From assembly GCF_024198215.1 (NCBI RefSeq), contig NZ_JAKCFA010000009.1, positions 124,001-188,000 on the forward strand: DNA of 64,000 nt, written 5' to 3'. Below are positions 26,574 to 35,842 of this stretch, piece after piece. Under the pieces are notes generated by a model. That model had not been told where the DNA came from, ran no database searches, and saw nothing but the letters and a program-made list of their open reading frames with translations. The DNA is from Myxococcus qinghaiensis (GTDB lineage Bacteria > Myxococcota > Myxococcia > Myxococcales > Myxococcaceae). Every line of letters begins with the position of its first letter. The first letter of the stretch is position 1. The translations under genes and the position numbers were made by a program.

Positions 26574-27131
26574 ATGTCGAACGCCACCTCTGCTCCGCTT
26601 CAGCCCCGAGTGAGCGACCGGGCTTTTTATGTCTTTACCGGCGTCGTCTCCACGGCGGCATTGGCATTCATCGCGTGGATTTTGATGGGCCGACGCAGCG
26701 GTGTGGAGGGCGTGGACTTGCGCTTCCTGCCGGCCGTCAATGCGAGCCTGAACGCGACGGCGGCGGCGCTGCTCATCGCCGGCTGGGTGGCCATCAAGCG
26801 CGGCGCGCGGCGCGTGCACCAGTACCTGATGGTGGCGGCCTTCGTGGCGTCGGCGCTGTTCCTGGTCTGCTACCTCACCTACCACTACGTGCACGGTGAC
26901 ACGCGCTACGTGGGGGACTGGCGCGGGCTGTATCTGTGCATCCTGGCCAGCCATGTGCTGCTGTCCATGGCTGTCGTTCCCCTGGCGCTGGTGGCCTTCT
27001 ACTTCGCGTGGCGCAAGGAGTTCCCCCGGCACCGCAAGGTGACGCGGTGGCTTGCGCCCATCTGGGTGTATGTGTCGGTGACGGGCGTGGTGGTGTACTT
27101 CATGCTGCGCGGCGGCCTGACGTCCCTGTAG
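26574..27131 (+). CDS. DUF420 family membrane protein
   Basis: 185 residues with five hydrophobic helices: FYVFTGVVSTAALAFIAWIL, LNATAAALLIAGWVAI, YLMVAAFVASALFLVCYLTY, LYLCILASHVLLSMAVVPLA and LAPIWVYVSVTGVVVYFML. Two conserved His features of DUF420 are visible: VHQYLM and TYHYVHGDT, with another in LASHVLL. DUF420 (YozB-like) proteins often accompany cytochrome oxidase assembly genes and may bind haem or copper, but no oxidase genes are present here. The start at 26574 has GGAG upstream; earlier in-frame starts run through the promoter palindrome. It converges on the heme oxygenase gene with 6 bp between stops. Confidence 0.84.
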   Translation: MSNATSAPLQPRVSDRAFYVFTGVVSTAALAFIAWILMGRRSGVEGVDLRFLPAVNASLNATAAALLIAGWVAIKRGARRVHQYLMVAAFVASALFLVCYLTYHYVHGDTRYVGDWRGLYLCILASHVLLSMAVVPLALVAFYFAWRKEFPRHRKVTRWLAPIWVYVSVTGVVVYFMLRGGLTSL

Positions 27132-27137
27132 CGACGC

Positions 27138-27728
27138 TCAAGGCAGCTCGCGCCGGAGCCAGCGCTCGAAGGCGTCGAAGGTGTCCTGGGCGCCCTTCAC
27201 CACGCGGTCATCGAACTTCGGGTCGGCCGCGTCCACGGACGCACGCGTGAGCACTTCGCCAAAGGCGCGCCACCGGGGACCCACGTCGTCTCCGTAGGCG
27301 CGGAAGAAGACGAAGTCGCCCGCGGGGGTGCCCTCGAAGTGGCGGCGCAGGTGCCGGAGGATGAGCTGGCCTCCGAGCGTGGCGCCCTCCAGCACGTAGC
27401 AACCCCCGAGCGCCTCGGGCAGCCCCGTCAGCGGCGGTGGCTCCGGGCACTTCGGCAGCCGCGAGAGCGAGGGCGTGTCATGCCCGAGCCCACGCAGGTC
27501 CGCCTCCAGCCACGGCACCTTCAGCCGCTCGTGCATGAGCAGGTCGGGCAGCGCCGGGGCCAGCACGGTGGTGAGCCGTGCCTCCACCGGGAGATGGAAG
27601 CCGTGGAGCGCCTCCAGGTGCCGGCGATAGCCTTCGAGCGTCAGCCCAGGCTCCAGCAGGCGCACGGCGGACTCGGCGCGCTCGTGGTGGGGGCGGGTTT
27701 CCGTCTTGAGTCGCTGCGGCAGGGACAC
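27138..27728 (-). CDS. Biliverdin-producing heme oxygenase
   Basis: 196 residues, a bacterial HO-1-fold enzyme that cleaves haem to biliverdin, iron and CO in the cytoplasm. Visible: TRPHHERAE near the N-terminus (H14 or H15 as proximal ligand), YRRHLEALHGFHLPVEARL, and the distal helix YVLEGATLGGQLILRHL, the most diagnostic segment. The length matches bacteriophytochrome-associated oxygenases (BphO type). The start is a GTG at 27728. No phytochrome or haem-uptake gene is adjacent, so the product may serve iron release or an unlinked phytochrome. It is divergent from the metallophosphoesterase gene (109-bp gap). Confidence 0.87.
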   Translation of the reverse strand: MSLPQRLKTETRPHHERAESAVRLLEPGLTLEGYRRHLEALHGFHLPVEARLTTVLAPALPDLLMHERLKVPWLEADLRGLGHDTPSLSRLPKCPEPPPLTGLPEALGGCYVLEGATLGGQLILRHLRRHFEGTPAGDFVFFRAYGDDVGPRWRAFGEVLTRASVDAADPKFDDRVVKGAQDTFDAFERWLRRELP

Positions 27729-27837
27729 GTTGAGAGCAACATGGCCTCACCCGGGCGCGGAGGGAATGGCCAAATGCCAACGGGGACCCCGGGGAGCCCC
27801 TGTCAGGAACGTGGGGAGGCGGCCGACCGGGGGCGCC

Positions 27838-28659
27838 ATGCGAATCCTGACGTTGGACGAAGTCCCGAGTCACAGCTGGCCTTATCAATCCGCCGCGCCG
27901 CGAGGGGGCACTCAGACGGTGTGGTTTCCCCTGCTGCGCGGCACCGTGGACGCACTGCCGGACGAAGTCTCCGCGTTGCTGGTGCTCTCCGACCTCCAGG
28001 GCGTGGCCCCACACGCACTCCAGGACGGCGCGGTGGCGCTGCTCGGAGAGGTGCTCGCGGACGAGCTGGCAATCCTCGGGGAGCTGGGTGAGCTGCCGCC
28101 GCCGGGCACCATCGGCGTGGTGCTCGCCGGGGACTTGTACTCGGACGTGAATGCGAACGTGCGCGGAGCCTCCGGAGACGTGCGCGCCGTCTGGAGGGCC
28201 TTCGCGGAGCACTTCCGCTGGGTGGTGGGCGTGGCCGGCAACCACGACACGTTCGGCGGCGCGCGCGAGCAGGCCCGCTTCCAGCAGCGCCCCGGCATCC
28301 ACCTGCTTGACGGAGACGTGGTGGACCTGGAGGGCCTTCGCGTGGGGGGCGTGGGCGGCATCATCGGCAACGCGGACAAGCCGGGGCGGCGCGACGAAAC
28401 GGAGCACCTGCGACAGCTCGGCACGACGCTGCGTGAGTCACCGGAGGTGCTGGTGCTGCATCAGGGGCCGGACGTCGAGGGCACGCGCCTGCGCGGCAGT
28501 CCCGTCATCCGGGAGTGTGTCAGCGCGCGCGAGGGACTGCTGGTGGTCTGCGGTCATGCCCACTGGGTCACCCCGCTCGCCACCCTCCCCGGCGGCGTCC
28601 AGGTGCTCAACGTGGACAGCCGCGCCGTGCTGCTCGAACGCGCTCGCGCTTCGGCCTGA
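27838..28659 (+). CDS. Calcineurin-like metallophosphoesterase
   Basis: 273 residues. Metal-binding motifs of the superfamily are visible: VLAGDLYSDV (GD-type site), VGVAGNHDTFGG (the GNHD motif), VLVLHQGPD and the C-terminal CGHAHWVTPL (GHxH). The first motif (D-x-H) is not obvious; RILTLDEVPSH near the start may supply it or be a degenerate version. Substrate is unknown; related proteins hydrolyse phosphodiesters or act as intracellular phosphatases. The ATG at 27838 is preferred to the in-frame start at 27706, which would overlap the divergent heme oxygenase gene. It converges on the subtilisin-like gene. Confidence 0.78.
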   Translation: MRILTLDEVPSHSWPYQSAAPRGGTQTVWFPLLRGTVDALPDEVSALLVLSDLQGVAPHALQDGAVALLGEVLADELAILGELGELPPPGTIGVVLAGDLYSDVNANVRGASGDVRAVWRAFAEHFRWVVGVAGNHDTFGGAREQARFQQRPGIHLLDGDVVDLEGLRVGGVGGIIGNADKPGRRDETEHLRQLGTTLRESPEVLVLHQGPDVEGTRLRGSPVIRECVSAREGLLVVCGHAHWVTPLATLPGGVQVLNVDSRAVLLERARASA

Positions 28660-28664
28660 GCGCA

Positions 28665-28696
28665 GCGGTCCCCGGTCTCGCTGCCCCGGGAACCGC
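28665..28696. terminator. Hairpin between convergent genes
   Basis: GCGGTCCCCGG pairs with CCGGGAACCGC (10 of 11 bp) around a 10-base loop. It lies just past the metallophosphoesterase stop and before the stop of the convergent protease gene, so it can act as a bidirectional terminator. Confidence 0.5.
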
Positions 28697-28715
28697 CTTC
28701 ACTCCGGACTGTGAC

Positions 28716-31283
28716 TCAGCGACAGAAGCCGTCGGACCGACAGGTCGCGGGAGGCGCGCAGGAGAGGCCCGAGCCGATGCAGCTCGGCTGACACAGACCG
28801 ATGCCCGTGCCGTCGCTGTAGCAGAGATAGCCCGAGCGGCAGTCGCCCCGGCCGGTGCCCACCTCGCGAGAGCAACTGTCCAGACAGTTCTTCAAGCCCG
28901 ACGTACTCACGACGTAGCACTTGGAGCCCGTGGGGCACGCCGCCGTGTTGCACACCATGGAGCAGTAGCCGCCGGGGAAGTTCGTGTTGCAGAACCCTCC
29001 CGGGCAGTCGGTGTCATCTCCACAGGATGCGCCCACGTCCAGCGTCGGGTCATCGTCGATGGGCGCCAGCGGGAGCAGGTCGAAGCTGATGCCGGGCGTG
29101 GAGGCGCCGGTCTCCACGTCGAGAGGCTCGAAGGAGTCGATGTTGCGCCAGAAGCCCGTGCGCTCGCCATCCTCGAACAGCTCGCCGTCCTCGTCGTCGT
29201 CGATGGTCGCCAGCACGTAGTAGGTCCTGGGCGCCAGCGCGAGGGAGTAGGCGTAACCACGCGACGCGCGCGCCACGGTGATGGCCTCGTCGGCCGCCTC
29301 CCAGTCGCCCGACACCGCGTCCTGCCAGACGAAGGCGACCACCGCATCCAGGTCGTCCGACGACCCCACGCCAATCTTCAGCGCCACCGTCGCGGAGCCC
29401 GCGGCGCCGGAGCCCACGAGGTTGAGCGTCACCACGTAGTCCCCATCCGTCAGGCCCGCCGTGTTCACCGCCACGTCCAGCGCCGTCGAGCCGAACGCGG
29501 GCACCGTCTTGGTGCTCCCGCCCGGGAAGGACACCGCCGACTGCTGGGGGCCCGAGACGGTGGCCGTCACCACGAGGTTGCCGCCCTGACTGCCTCCCAC
29601 GTTGCTCAGCGTGAGCTGCTGCGTCGCGCTCTGCTGGAAGAAGAGCGTGGTCGTCGACACGCTCAGCTTGGGCAGCTCCAGCGTCGGGTCCGTGCTCTGG
29701 ATGCGGCGCAGCGCCGCCTGCGCGTTGATGAGCCCCGCGCCACAGCCGCCCGTGCACTGCGCGGCGGGAATCGGCGTCGCGGTGGCCTTCAGCGCGCTCT
29801 CCGCCTGGGCCGACGTGAGGTCCGCGGTCAGCTTGGCCGCCGTCGCCGCCATCAGCGCCACCACGCCGGCCACGTGCGGCGCCGCCATGCTGGTGCCCTG
29901 GGAGAAGGCATACGCGGGCTGCCGGTTGTCATCCAGCACGGTGGACAGCACGCCGTCCGCGTACCCATCGCCGTTGAGGTCCTCCCGCATCTCTCCACCG
30001 GAGGCCACCACGTCCACGCGCGCGCCGTAGTTGGAGAAGCTGCTGCGGCGGCCCGACAGGCCCGTGGACCCCACGCAGATGACGTTCTCCTGATTGCACG
30101 GCGTGCTGTTGGAGGCGTCCACGTCCTCGTTGCCCGCGGCGACGACGATGATGGCGCCACGAGCGACGGCGGCGTTGATGGCGTCCTGGTAGATCGCCTG
30201 CGGCGGCGAGGCGCCACCCAGGCTCATGTTCACCACCTTGGCGGCCCTGGCCGGGCTCTGGGAGATGCCAGGCACGCTTCCACCGGTGGCCCAGGCGATG
30301 GCCGCCGCGATGTCGAAGCTGTTGCCACCCTTGGTGCCCAGCACGCGCACCGGGAGAATCTGCGCGTTCCAGGCCACTCCCGCGACACCGGTGCCGTTGT
30401 TCGTCACCGCCGCCACGGTGCCCGCCACGTGCGAGCCGTGCCACGACGAGCCTCCCTGCGGCTCATCGCCGCCTTCGTCCACGGGGTTCGGGTCACGACC
30501 GTTGCCGTCACCCGCGTTGGTCGGGTCGGCAATCATGTCGTAGCCCTGCACCACATGGGAGTTGAGGTCCGGATGCGAGACGATGCCGGTGTCGATGACC
30601 GCCACCACCACGCCGTCCGCGCCCGACTCGATGTCCCACGCGGCCGGCAGGTTGATGGTGGGATAGTGCCACTGCAGACCGTAGCCCTTGTCGTCGGGGA
30701 CGGCCGTCTTGTACATGCGCAGGTTGCGGTCCGTGAAGCGCACGCCCGGCACCGCCGCGAGCCTGGACACCAGCTCGAGCGTCTCGCCCGCCGTCACTGC
30801 GTGGCCGTCCTCCGCCTCGAAGCCCACCAGGTGCAGGTGCTCGCTCGCGTACCCCTTGTGCACCGCGCGGTAGCCAGGGAGCGCCGTGGCGGACAGCACG
30901 TGCTCGGAGGACACGCCGGCCTCTTCGAACCGGACGACGACGTCACCGGGAATCGTCGCGTCTTCCTGGGGAATGCGCGCGAGCGGCGGAGGCCCCAGCG
31001 GCGCGGGGATGATGGGCAGCCCCGGGTCCGTCTGCTCCAGCGCCGCGCGACGCACCCGCTGCGCCTTCGTGCCGCGGAGCTGCTCCTTCAGTCGCGCCAG
31101 CACGCCCTTGCCGAAGGGAAGGCGGGTGGCCCGGGAGACGCCTCCCTCGGAAGACTGCTCGTTGCTGCGGAACGGCGTGAGCGTCCCCGCGACGGTGCCG
31201 GAGTCCGCATCAGGACCATCACCGGACTCGTCACACGACGTGGCCGAGAGCAGCAACAGTCCAACGAGCAATAGACGACGCAT
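28716..31283 (-). CDS. Subtilisin-like (S8) serine protease lipoprotein
   Basis: 855 residues. The leader LLLVGLLLLSATSC is a lipobox. A propeptide-like region (about 60-185) precedes the catalytic domain with all three triad motifs: VVAVIDTGIVSHPDL (Asp, about 229), SSWHGSHVAGTVAA (His, about 282) and FSQGTSMAAPHVAGVVAL (Ser, about 465). C-terminal to it are beta-sandwich domains (about 540-760) and a final 90-residue Cys-rich region with repeated C-x5-C-x4-FC patterns (GASCGDDTDCPGGFC, SKCYVVSTSGLKNCLDSC and similar), typical of myxobacterial secreted proteins. The start at 31283 follows SD GGAGGGG at a 10-base distance; that SD lies in a hairpin. Likely an envelope protease for nutrition or processing. 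Confidence 0.9.
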   Translation of the reverse strand: MRRLLLVGLLLLSATSCDESGDGPDADSGTVAGTLTPFRSNEQSSEGGVSRATRLPFGKGVLARLKEQLRGTKAQRVRRAALEQTDPGLPIIPAPLGPPPLARIPQEDATIPGDVVVRFEEAGVSSEHVLSATALPGYRAVHKGYASEHLHLVGFEAEDGHAVTAGETLELVSRLAAVPGVRFTDRNLRMYKTAVPDDKGYGLQWHYPTINLPAAWDIESGADGVVVAVIDTGIVSHPDLNSHVVQGYDMIADPTNAGDGNGRDPNPVDEGGDEPQGGSSWHGSHVAGTVAAVTNNGTGVAGVAWNAQILPVRVLGTKGGNSFDIAAAIAWATGGSVPGISQSPARAAKVVNMSLGGASPPQAIYQDAINAAVARGAIIVVAAGNEDVDASNSTPCNQENVICVGSTGLSGRRSSFSNYGARVDVVASGGEMREDLNGDGYADGVLSTVLDDNRQPAYAFSQGTSMAAPHVAGVVALMAATAAKLTADLTSAQAESALKATATPIPAAQCTGGCGAGLINAQAALRRIQSTDPTLELPKLSVSTTTLFFQQSATQQLTLSNVGGSQGGNLVVTATVSGPQQSAVSFPGGSTKTVPAFGSTALDVAVNTAGLTDGDYVVTLNLVGSGAAGSATVALKIGVGSSDDLDAVVAFVWQDAVSGDWEAADEAITVARASRGYAYSLALAPRTYYVLATIDDDEDGELFEDGERTGFWRNIDSFEPLDVETGASTPGISFDLLPLAPIDDDPTLDVGASCGDDTDCPGGFCNTNFPGGYCSMVCNTAACPTGSKCYVVSTSGLKNCLDSCSREVGTGRGDCRSGYLCYSDGTGIGLCQPSCIGSGLSCAPPATCRSDGFCR

Positions 31284-31293
31284 TCGAGAGAAC

Positions 31294-31317
31294 CCCCTCC
31301 TGGAAATAGCGGAGGGG
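31294..31317 (-). promoter_or_regulatory. Hairpin that encloses the ribosome-binding site of the S8 protease gene
   Basis: On the minus strand, CCCCTCC (31317-31311) is fully complementary to the Shine-Dalgarno sequence GGAGGGG (31300-31294), with a 10-base loop. The stem would hide the ribosome-binding site of the protease mRNA. It could instead act as a weak terminator for the upstream lhr gene, which ends at 31353. Confidence 0.5.
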
Positions 31318-31352
31318 ACCCTAACACCGAGAGTCCACACGGACGTCGATTC

Positions 31353-34300
31353 TCAGCTCGCTTGCGCCACCCCGCCGCCGCCCTCCGTGTCATCGCCAAC
31401 GTTCTCCTCGGGCTCGTCCTCCAGCGCGTCCACGCCGCCCGGCACACCGTCCACGTAGGTGACGACGTTGCCCGGCATCGCGGGCACGCGCGGCCCCGGT
31501 GTCACCACGCCCGTGAGGTTGAGCGGGTCCACGCCGGAGAGCTGCACGCGCACCCCGGAGGGCGGCTGCCGCCGCACCGCGCGCGCCATGTCCACCGCCT
31601 CCGGTAGGGCGAACTGCTCACCGACGAACCCCGCCACGAAGCGTCCACCCCGCACCTCGCCGCGCGCCTCCATGCGTCGGTAGACGAACAGCAGCTCACG
31701 CCACGTGGGCGCCAGCGCCTCGCGCATCACCAAATCCCGCCAGACGATGCCGTAGCGCTGGAGGAACAGGCGCGCCAGCGAGTCCATCACCTCGTCGGAC
31801 GTCTTCGGCTCCGCGGGCGCCAGCAGGCTCCAACGTCCCGGCCCTCCGCGCTGCAACAGCTTCTGGCGCTTGCGATGCGCCGGGCTCTGGAGCACGCGCA
31901 GGTTCTGCACCGCGTCCGCCGTCACCAGGCCGCGCGCCACCAGCTCCCACAGCGCGTCCTCGATTTCCGCCGGCAGCCGTCGCGCGCGGGACACCAGGTC
32001 CTGGAAGAAGCACGCGCCCCGCCGCTCCAGCACCGCCACCACGTCCTTGGCGGCCGCGCTGAGGTCCGGTGGCGTCCACACGTCCCCATCCGCGAGCACC
32101 GCGTGAGGCCGCGCCGCCGCGAGCATCCACTCCAGGTCCTCGCGCAGCGTGAAGGTCAGCGGAGCGTTGCGCGTGGGCGAGGCACGCGAGCGCGTGGGCG
32201 CGGGCACCTCCGGCTCCGGTGGCGACACGGGCGCGCCGCGACGAGGTCCCGGCACGGGCTTCGGCTGGTCCTTCATCGTCAGCCGACCCCAGGCCACTTC
32301 ACCCGCGTAGCAGGCGCGCTCCAGCATGTCCGGCGTGTAGCCCCGCATGCGCGCGGGCAGGAGGAAGCGCTCCCATGCGGAGGCCGGCGCCTCGTAGCCT
32401 TGGAGCAGCCGCACCGCCTTGATGAGTCCCGTGGAGCCGCGCAGCGCGTCCACGTCCTCCATGTGGTGCCACCGGAAGAGGAAGCGCATGAAGTCGCGCC
32501 CGCTCAGTGGCTCGATTTCCCGGCGCAGCCGCCCCACCGTCATGCGGTGGATGCGCTGGAGCAGGCGACGGTCGCACCACTCCAAGGGCGGAGTCTCTCC
32601 CGGCGCGAGCGGTGTCTCCAGCGGACGGAAGCGGCCCCGCAGCACGGTGCCCTGCATCTCCAGCTGATGCATCGCCGCGTTGACCTCGTCCTCGCTCACC
32701 ACGCACAGGCGCGACAGCTCCGCCACCGTGGTGGGGCCCACGTTCTCCATCCGCCCCCGCACCACCTGGAGCACCGCGGCCTCGCGCTCCACCGGCCGGT
32801 CATGCGCCAGCACCGGCAACGGAGGCTGCGTCACCGCGTCCGGGAACAGCACCCGCACCGCGCTGCCACGCTCGGCCGCGACGAGGAAGCGCCCGGCGGG
32901 CAGGTCCAGCCACGCCACCCGGCCCTGCTCGAACAACGGGGTCGCCAGTCCCTTCGGCACCTCCGAGTCCCGCACCAGCACCCACTGGAGGAGCATGTCG
33001 TGCAGCTCGTCCTCGTCGCGCATCGGCGGCGCGGCGTCCTCCACCACCGTGGCGATGGCCGTCGCGTCGAGTGCGCCGAAGGCCGCCGCGTCCTCGGCCG
33101 GAAGCGCGCGGCGCAGGGCCACGTTGCGCACGCGGCGCTCCTCCGCCGGGGCGTCATCCAGGAAGGTGTACGGCTGGCTGTGAATCATCGCGTGCGCGAA
33201 GACGCTCGGCTCCGGTACGTCACGGGCCTCCAGGCGGATGCGGCCGTCCTTCATGCGACGGAGCACCTCGCGCAGGCCCTCCACGTCCATGGCTTCGTGC
33301 AGACAGTCGTCCATCGTCTGCTTCACCAGCGGATGGTCCGGCAGCTCGACGTCGCCGCCGCCGTGGTTGTCCTGACAGCCCACCTGCGCCGGGAAGACGG
33401 CGGCCAGCAGGTCCTCGCTGCGCGCGCGCTGGAGGTTGGGCGCCACGCGCTTGCCGCCCATCATCCGGTGGAGCGCCAGCGCCCGCGTGGCGACCCAGCG
33501 GAAGCGCGTGCCGAACAGCGGCGACTGGAGCACCGCCTGCACCAGCACCTCTTCCACATGGTCCGGGTGCAGGAAGTCGAAGATGTCCGCCAGCGGGAAG
33601 GAGTGCTGCTCGCCCAGGGACAGGAGGATGCCGTCCTCCGTCGCCGCCGCCTGCAGCTCGAAGTCGAACGAGCGGCAGAAGCGCTTGCGCAGCGCCATTC
33701 CCCAGGCCCGGTTGATGCGACTGCCGAAGGGCGCGTGGATGATGAGCTGCATGCCGCCCGCTTCGTCGAAGAAGCGCTCGGCCACCACGAGCTGGTTGCT
33801 GGGCACCGCGTCCAGCATCTTCTTGCCCAGCCGCAGGTAGCCCAGCAGCGCATCCACCGCGGGCGGCGGCATGCGCAGCTCCTGCTCCAGGAAGCGGGCC
33901 GCATCGTCGCGGTTGAGCAGCTCTTCGCGCAGGCGGCCCACCTGGAGCGACAGCTCGTCCGTGCGTCCCGGGGCCTCACCGCGCCAGAAGGGCACGTTGG
34001 GCGCGGCGCCGCGCGCGTCCTCCACCATCACCGTGCTGCCCATCACCCGCTGAATCCGCCAGGCGGTGCTGCCCAGGAGGAAGACGTCTCCGGGCGACGA
34101 CTCCACCGCGAAGTCCTCGTCCAGCGTGCCCACCACCTTGCCCTCCGGCTCGGCGGTGACGCTGAAGGTGAAGGTGTCCGGAATCGCTCCGCCGTTGGTG
34201 AGCGCGGTGATGCGCACGCCACGCCGGCCCTTGAGGCGCTGGTTCACGCGGTCTCTGTGCAGGTGGATGCCCGCGCGGCCACGTCCGGCGGCGATGCCCT

Positions 34301-35708
34301 CCGACAGCACCTCCAGCACGCCCTGGTACTCCTCCCACGTCAGGTCGCGGTACGGGTACGCGCGCTGGAAGAGGCTGAAGAGGGCGCGCTCGTCCCACTC
34401 CTCGCACGCGCACGCGGCCACCACCTGCTGCGCGAGTACGTCTAGCGGCTTCTGCGGGATGATCACCGCGTCCAGGTCGCCCTCGCGCACGGCGTTGAGG
34501 AGCGCGGCGCACTCCATCAATTCGTCGCGCGTCATCGCGAACACGATGCCCTTGGAGATGGCCGCCTTGTGGTGGCCCGCGCGGCCCACGCGTTGGAGCA
34601 GCACGGAGATGGCCTTCGTGGTGCCCAGTTGGACGACGAGGTCCACGTTGCCCACGTCGATACCGAGCTCCAGCGACGCGGTGGCCACCATGACGCGCAG
34701 CCGTCCATCCTTGAGCTTCTCCTCCGCGGCCAGCCGGATTTCGCGCGACATGCTGCCGTGGTGGGCCGCTACGAGGCCTTCACCCAGTCGCTCGCCCAAG
34801 TCATGCGCCACGCGCTCCGCCATCTTCCGCGTGTTGACGAAGATGAGCGTGGTGCGGTGCTCACCCGCCAGCGTCACGAGGCGGTCGTAGACCTGGCCCC
34901 ACATCTCGTGGCTCGCCAGCGAGGACAGCTCCGCGTCGGGAATCTCCAGCTTCAAGTCCCACGGGCGCAGGTGGCCTACCTCCACCTTGCGGCACTCGCG
35001 GTGGGACGCGCCGGTGAGGAAGCCGGCGATGGCATCCAGCGGCTTCTGCGTCGCGGACAGGCCGATGAGCTGCGGGCGCGTCTCGGTGAGCGCCTTCAGT
35101 CGCTCCATGGACAGCGTGAAGTGGCTGCCCCGCTTGTCGCGCGCGAGCGCATGAATCTCGTCGACGATGACGGTGCGCACGCCGCGCAGCGTGGCGCGGG
35201 CGCGCTCGGCGGTGAGGTAGAGGTAGAGCGACTCCGGCGTGGTGATGAGGATGTGCGGCGGACGGCGCACCATCTGCGCGCGCTCGGACGCGGAGGTGTC
35301 ACCGCTGCGCACCTGCACGCGCAGCTCACCCGGGGTGTACCCCTCCGCGCGGGCTCGCGAGAGCAGCTCCTCCAAAGGCTGGAGCAGGTTCTTCTGCACG
35401 TCGTTGCCCAGCGCCTTGAGGGGCGAGACGTAGAGCACCTGCGTGCGGTCTTCCAGGTTCCGCTCCAGCGCCAGCCGGAACAGCGAGTCGAGCGCGGCGA
35501 GGAACGCGGTGAGCGTCTTGCCGCTGCCCGTGGGGGCGGCGATGAGCACGTCCTGCCCGGCCTGGATGAGTGGCCAGCCCTCCACCTGGGGACGCGTGGG
35601 CTCGCCGAGTCGTTCGGCGAACCAGCGGCGGACCACCGGGTGGAAGTTCGCCAGTGCCGGGTGCGCTGCGCACTCGGCGGCGAAGTCGAGACTGATCTGC
35701 GGGGGCAT
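31353..35708 (-). CDS. lhr: Lhr-type large DEAD/DEAH ATP-dependent helicase
   Basis: 1451 residues, close to the usual length of bacterial Lhr, a 3'-5' ssDNA-dependent helicase involved in DNA repair. Motifs: Walker A APTGSGKTLTAFLAALDSL (about residue 60), VIVDEIHALARDKRG (DEIH box), GLSATQKPLDAI, the helicase C-terminal FVNTRKMAERVAHDLGERL, HHGSMSREIR, TASLELGIDVGNVDLVVQLG and RVGRAGHH. Then follow winged-helix and Lhr-core beta domains and a C-terminal AlkZ-like winged-helix region to the end. The start at 35708 has GGAGAGG upstream; the frame continues to 35852 but would overlap the divergent gene. A 69-bp gap separates it from the downstream protease gene. Confidence 0.92.
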   Translation of the reverse strand: MPPQISLDFAAECAAHPALANFHPVVRRWFAERLGEPTRPQVEGWPLIQAGQDVLIAAPTGSGKTLTAFLAALDSLFRLALERNLEDRTQVLYVSPLKALGNDVQKNLLQPLEELLSRARAEGYTPGELRVQVRSGDTSASERAQMVRRPPHILITTPESLYLYLTAERARATLRGVRTVIVDEIHALARDKRGSHFTLSMERLKALTETRPQLIGLSATQKPLDAIAGFLTGASHRECRKVEVGHLRPWDLKLEIPDAELSSLASHEMWGQVYDRLVTLAGEHRTTLIFVNTRKMAERVAHDLGERLGEGLVAAHHGSMSREIRLAAEEKLKDGRLRVMVATASLELGIDVGNVDLVVQLGTTKAISVLLQRVGRAGHHKAAISKGIVFAMTRDELMECAALLNAVREGDLDAVIIPQKPLDVLAQQVVAACACEEWDERALFSLFQRAYPYRDLTWEEYQGVLEVLSEGIAAGRGRAGIHLHRDRVNQRLKGRRGVRITALTNGGAIPDTFTFSVTAEPEGKVVGTLDEDFAVESSPGDVFLLGSTAWRIQRVMGSTVMVEDARGAAPNVPFWRGEAPGRTDELSLQVGRLREELLNRDDAARFLEQELRMPPPAVDALLGYLRLGKKMLDAVPSNQLVVAERFFDEAGGMQLIIHAPFGSRINRAWGMALRKRFCRSFDFELQAAATEDGILLSLGEQHSFPLADIFDFLHPDHVEEVLVQAVLQSPLFGTRFRWVATRALALHRMMGGKRVAPNLQRARSEDLLAAVFPAQVGCQDNHGGGDVELPDHPLVKQTMDDCLHEAMDVEGLREVLRRMKDGRIRLEARDVPEPSVFAHAMIHSQPYTFLDDAPAEERRVRNVALRRALPAEDAAAFGALDATAIATVVEDAAPPMRDEDELHDMLLQWVLVRDSEVPKGLATPLFEQGRVAWLDLPAGRFLVAAERGSAVRVLFPDAVTQPPLPVLAHDRPVEREAAVLQVVRGRMENVGPTTVAELSRLCVVSEDEVNAAMHQLEMQGTVLRGRFRPLETPLAPGETPPLEWCDRRLLQRIHRMTVGRLRREIEPLSGRDFMRFLFRWHHMEDVDALRGSTGLIKAVRLLQGYEAPASAWERFLLPARMRGYTPDMLERACYAGEVAWGRLTMKDQPKPVPGPRRGAPVSPPEPEVPAPTRSRASPTRNAPLTFTLREDLEWMLAAARPHAVLADGDVWTPPDLSAAAKDVVAVLERRGACFFQDLVSRARRLPAEIEDALWELVARGLVTADAVQNLRVLQSPAHRKRQKLLQRGGPGRWSLLAPAEPKTSDEVMDSLARLFLQRYGIVWRDLVMREALAPTWRELLFVYRRMEARGEVRGGRFVAGFVGEQFALPEAVDMARAVRRQPPSGVRVQLSGVDPLNLTGVVTPGPRVPAMPGNVVTYVDGVPGGVDALEDEPEENVGDDTEGGGGVAQAS

Positions 35709-35842
35709 GCGCACCTCTCCGTCAGAAGCCTGAACACAGGTACAGGCGGGCGTCAACGCGCACGCGCGGTGGGGAGCAGCCACTCCCACACGCTCCGCTC
35801 GGGTACTCCCAGACCAGGCGGCCACGCCATTAGGCTGGGGCA

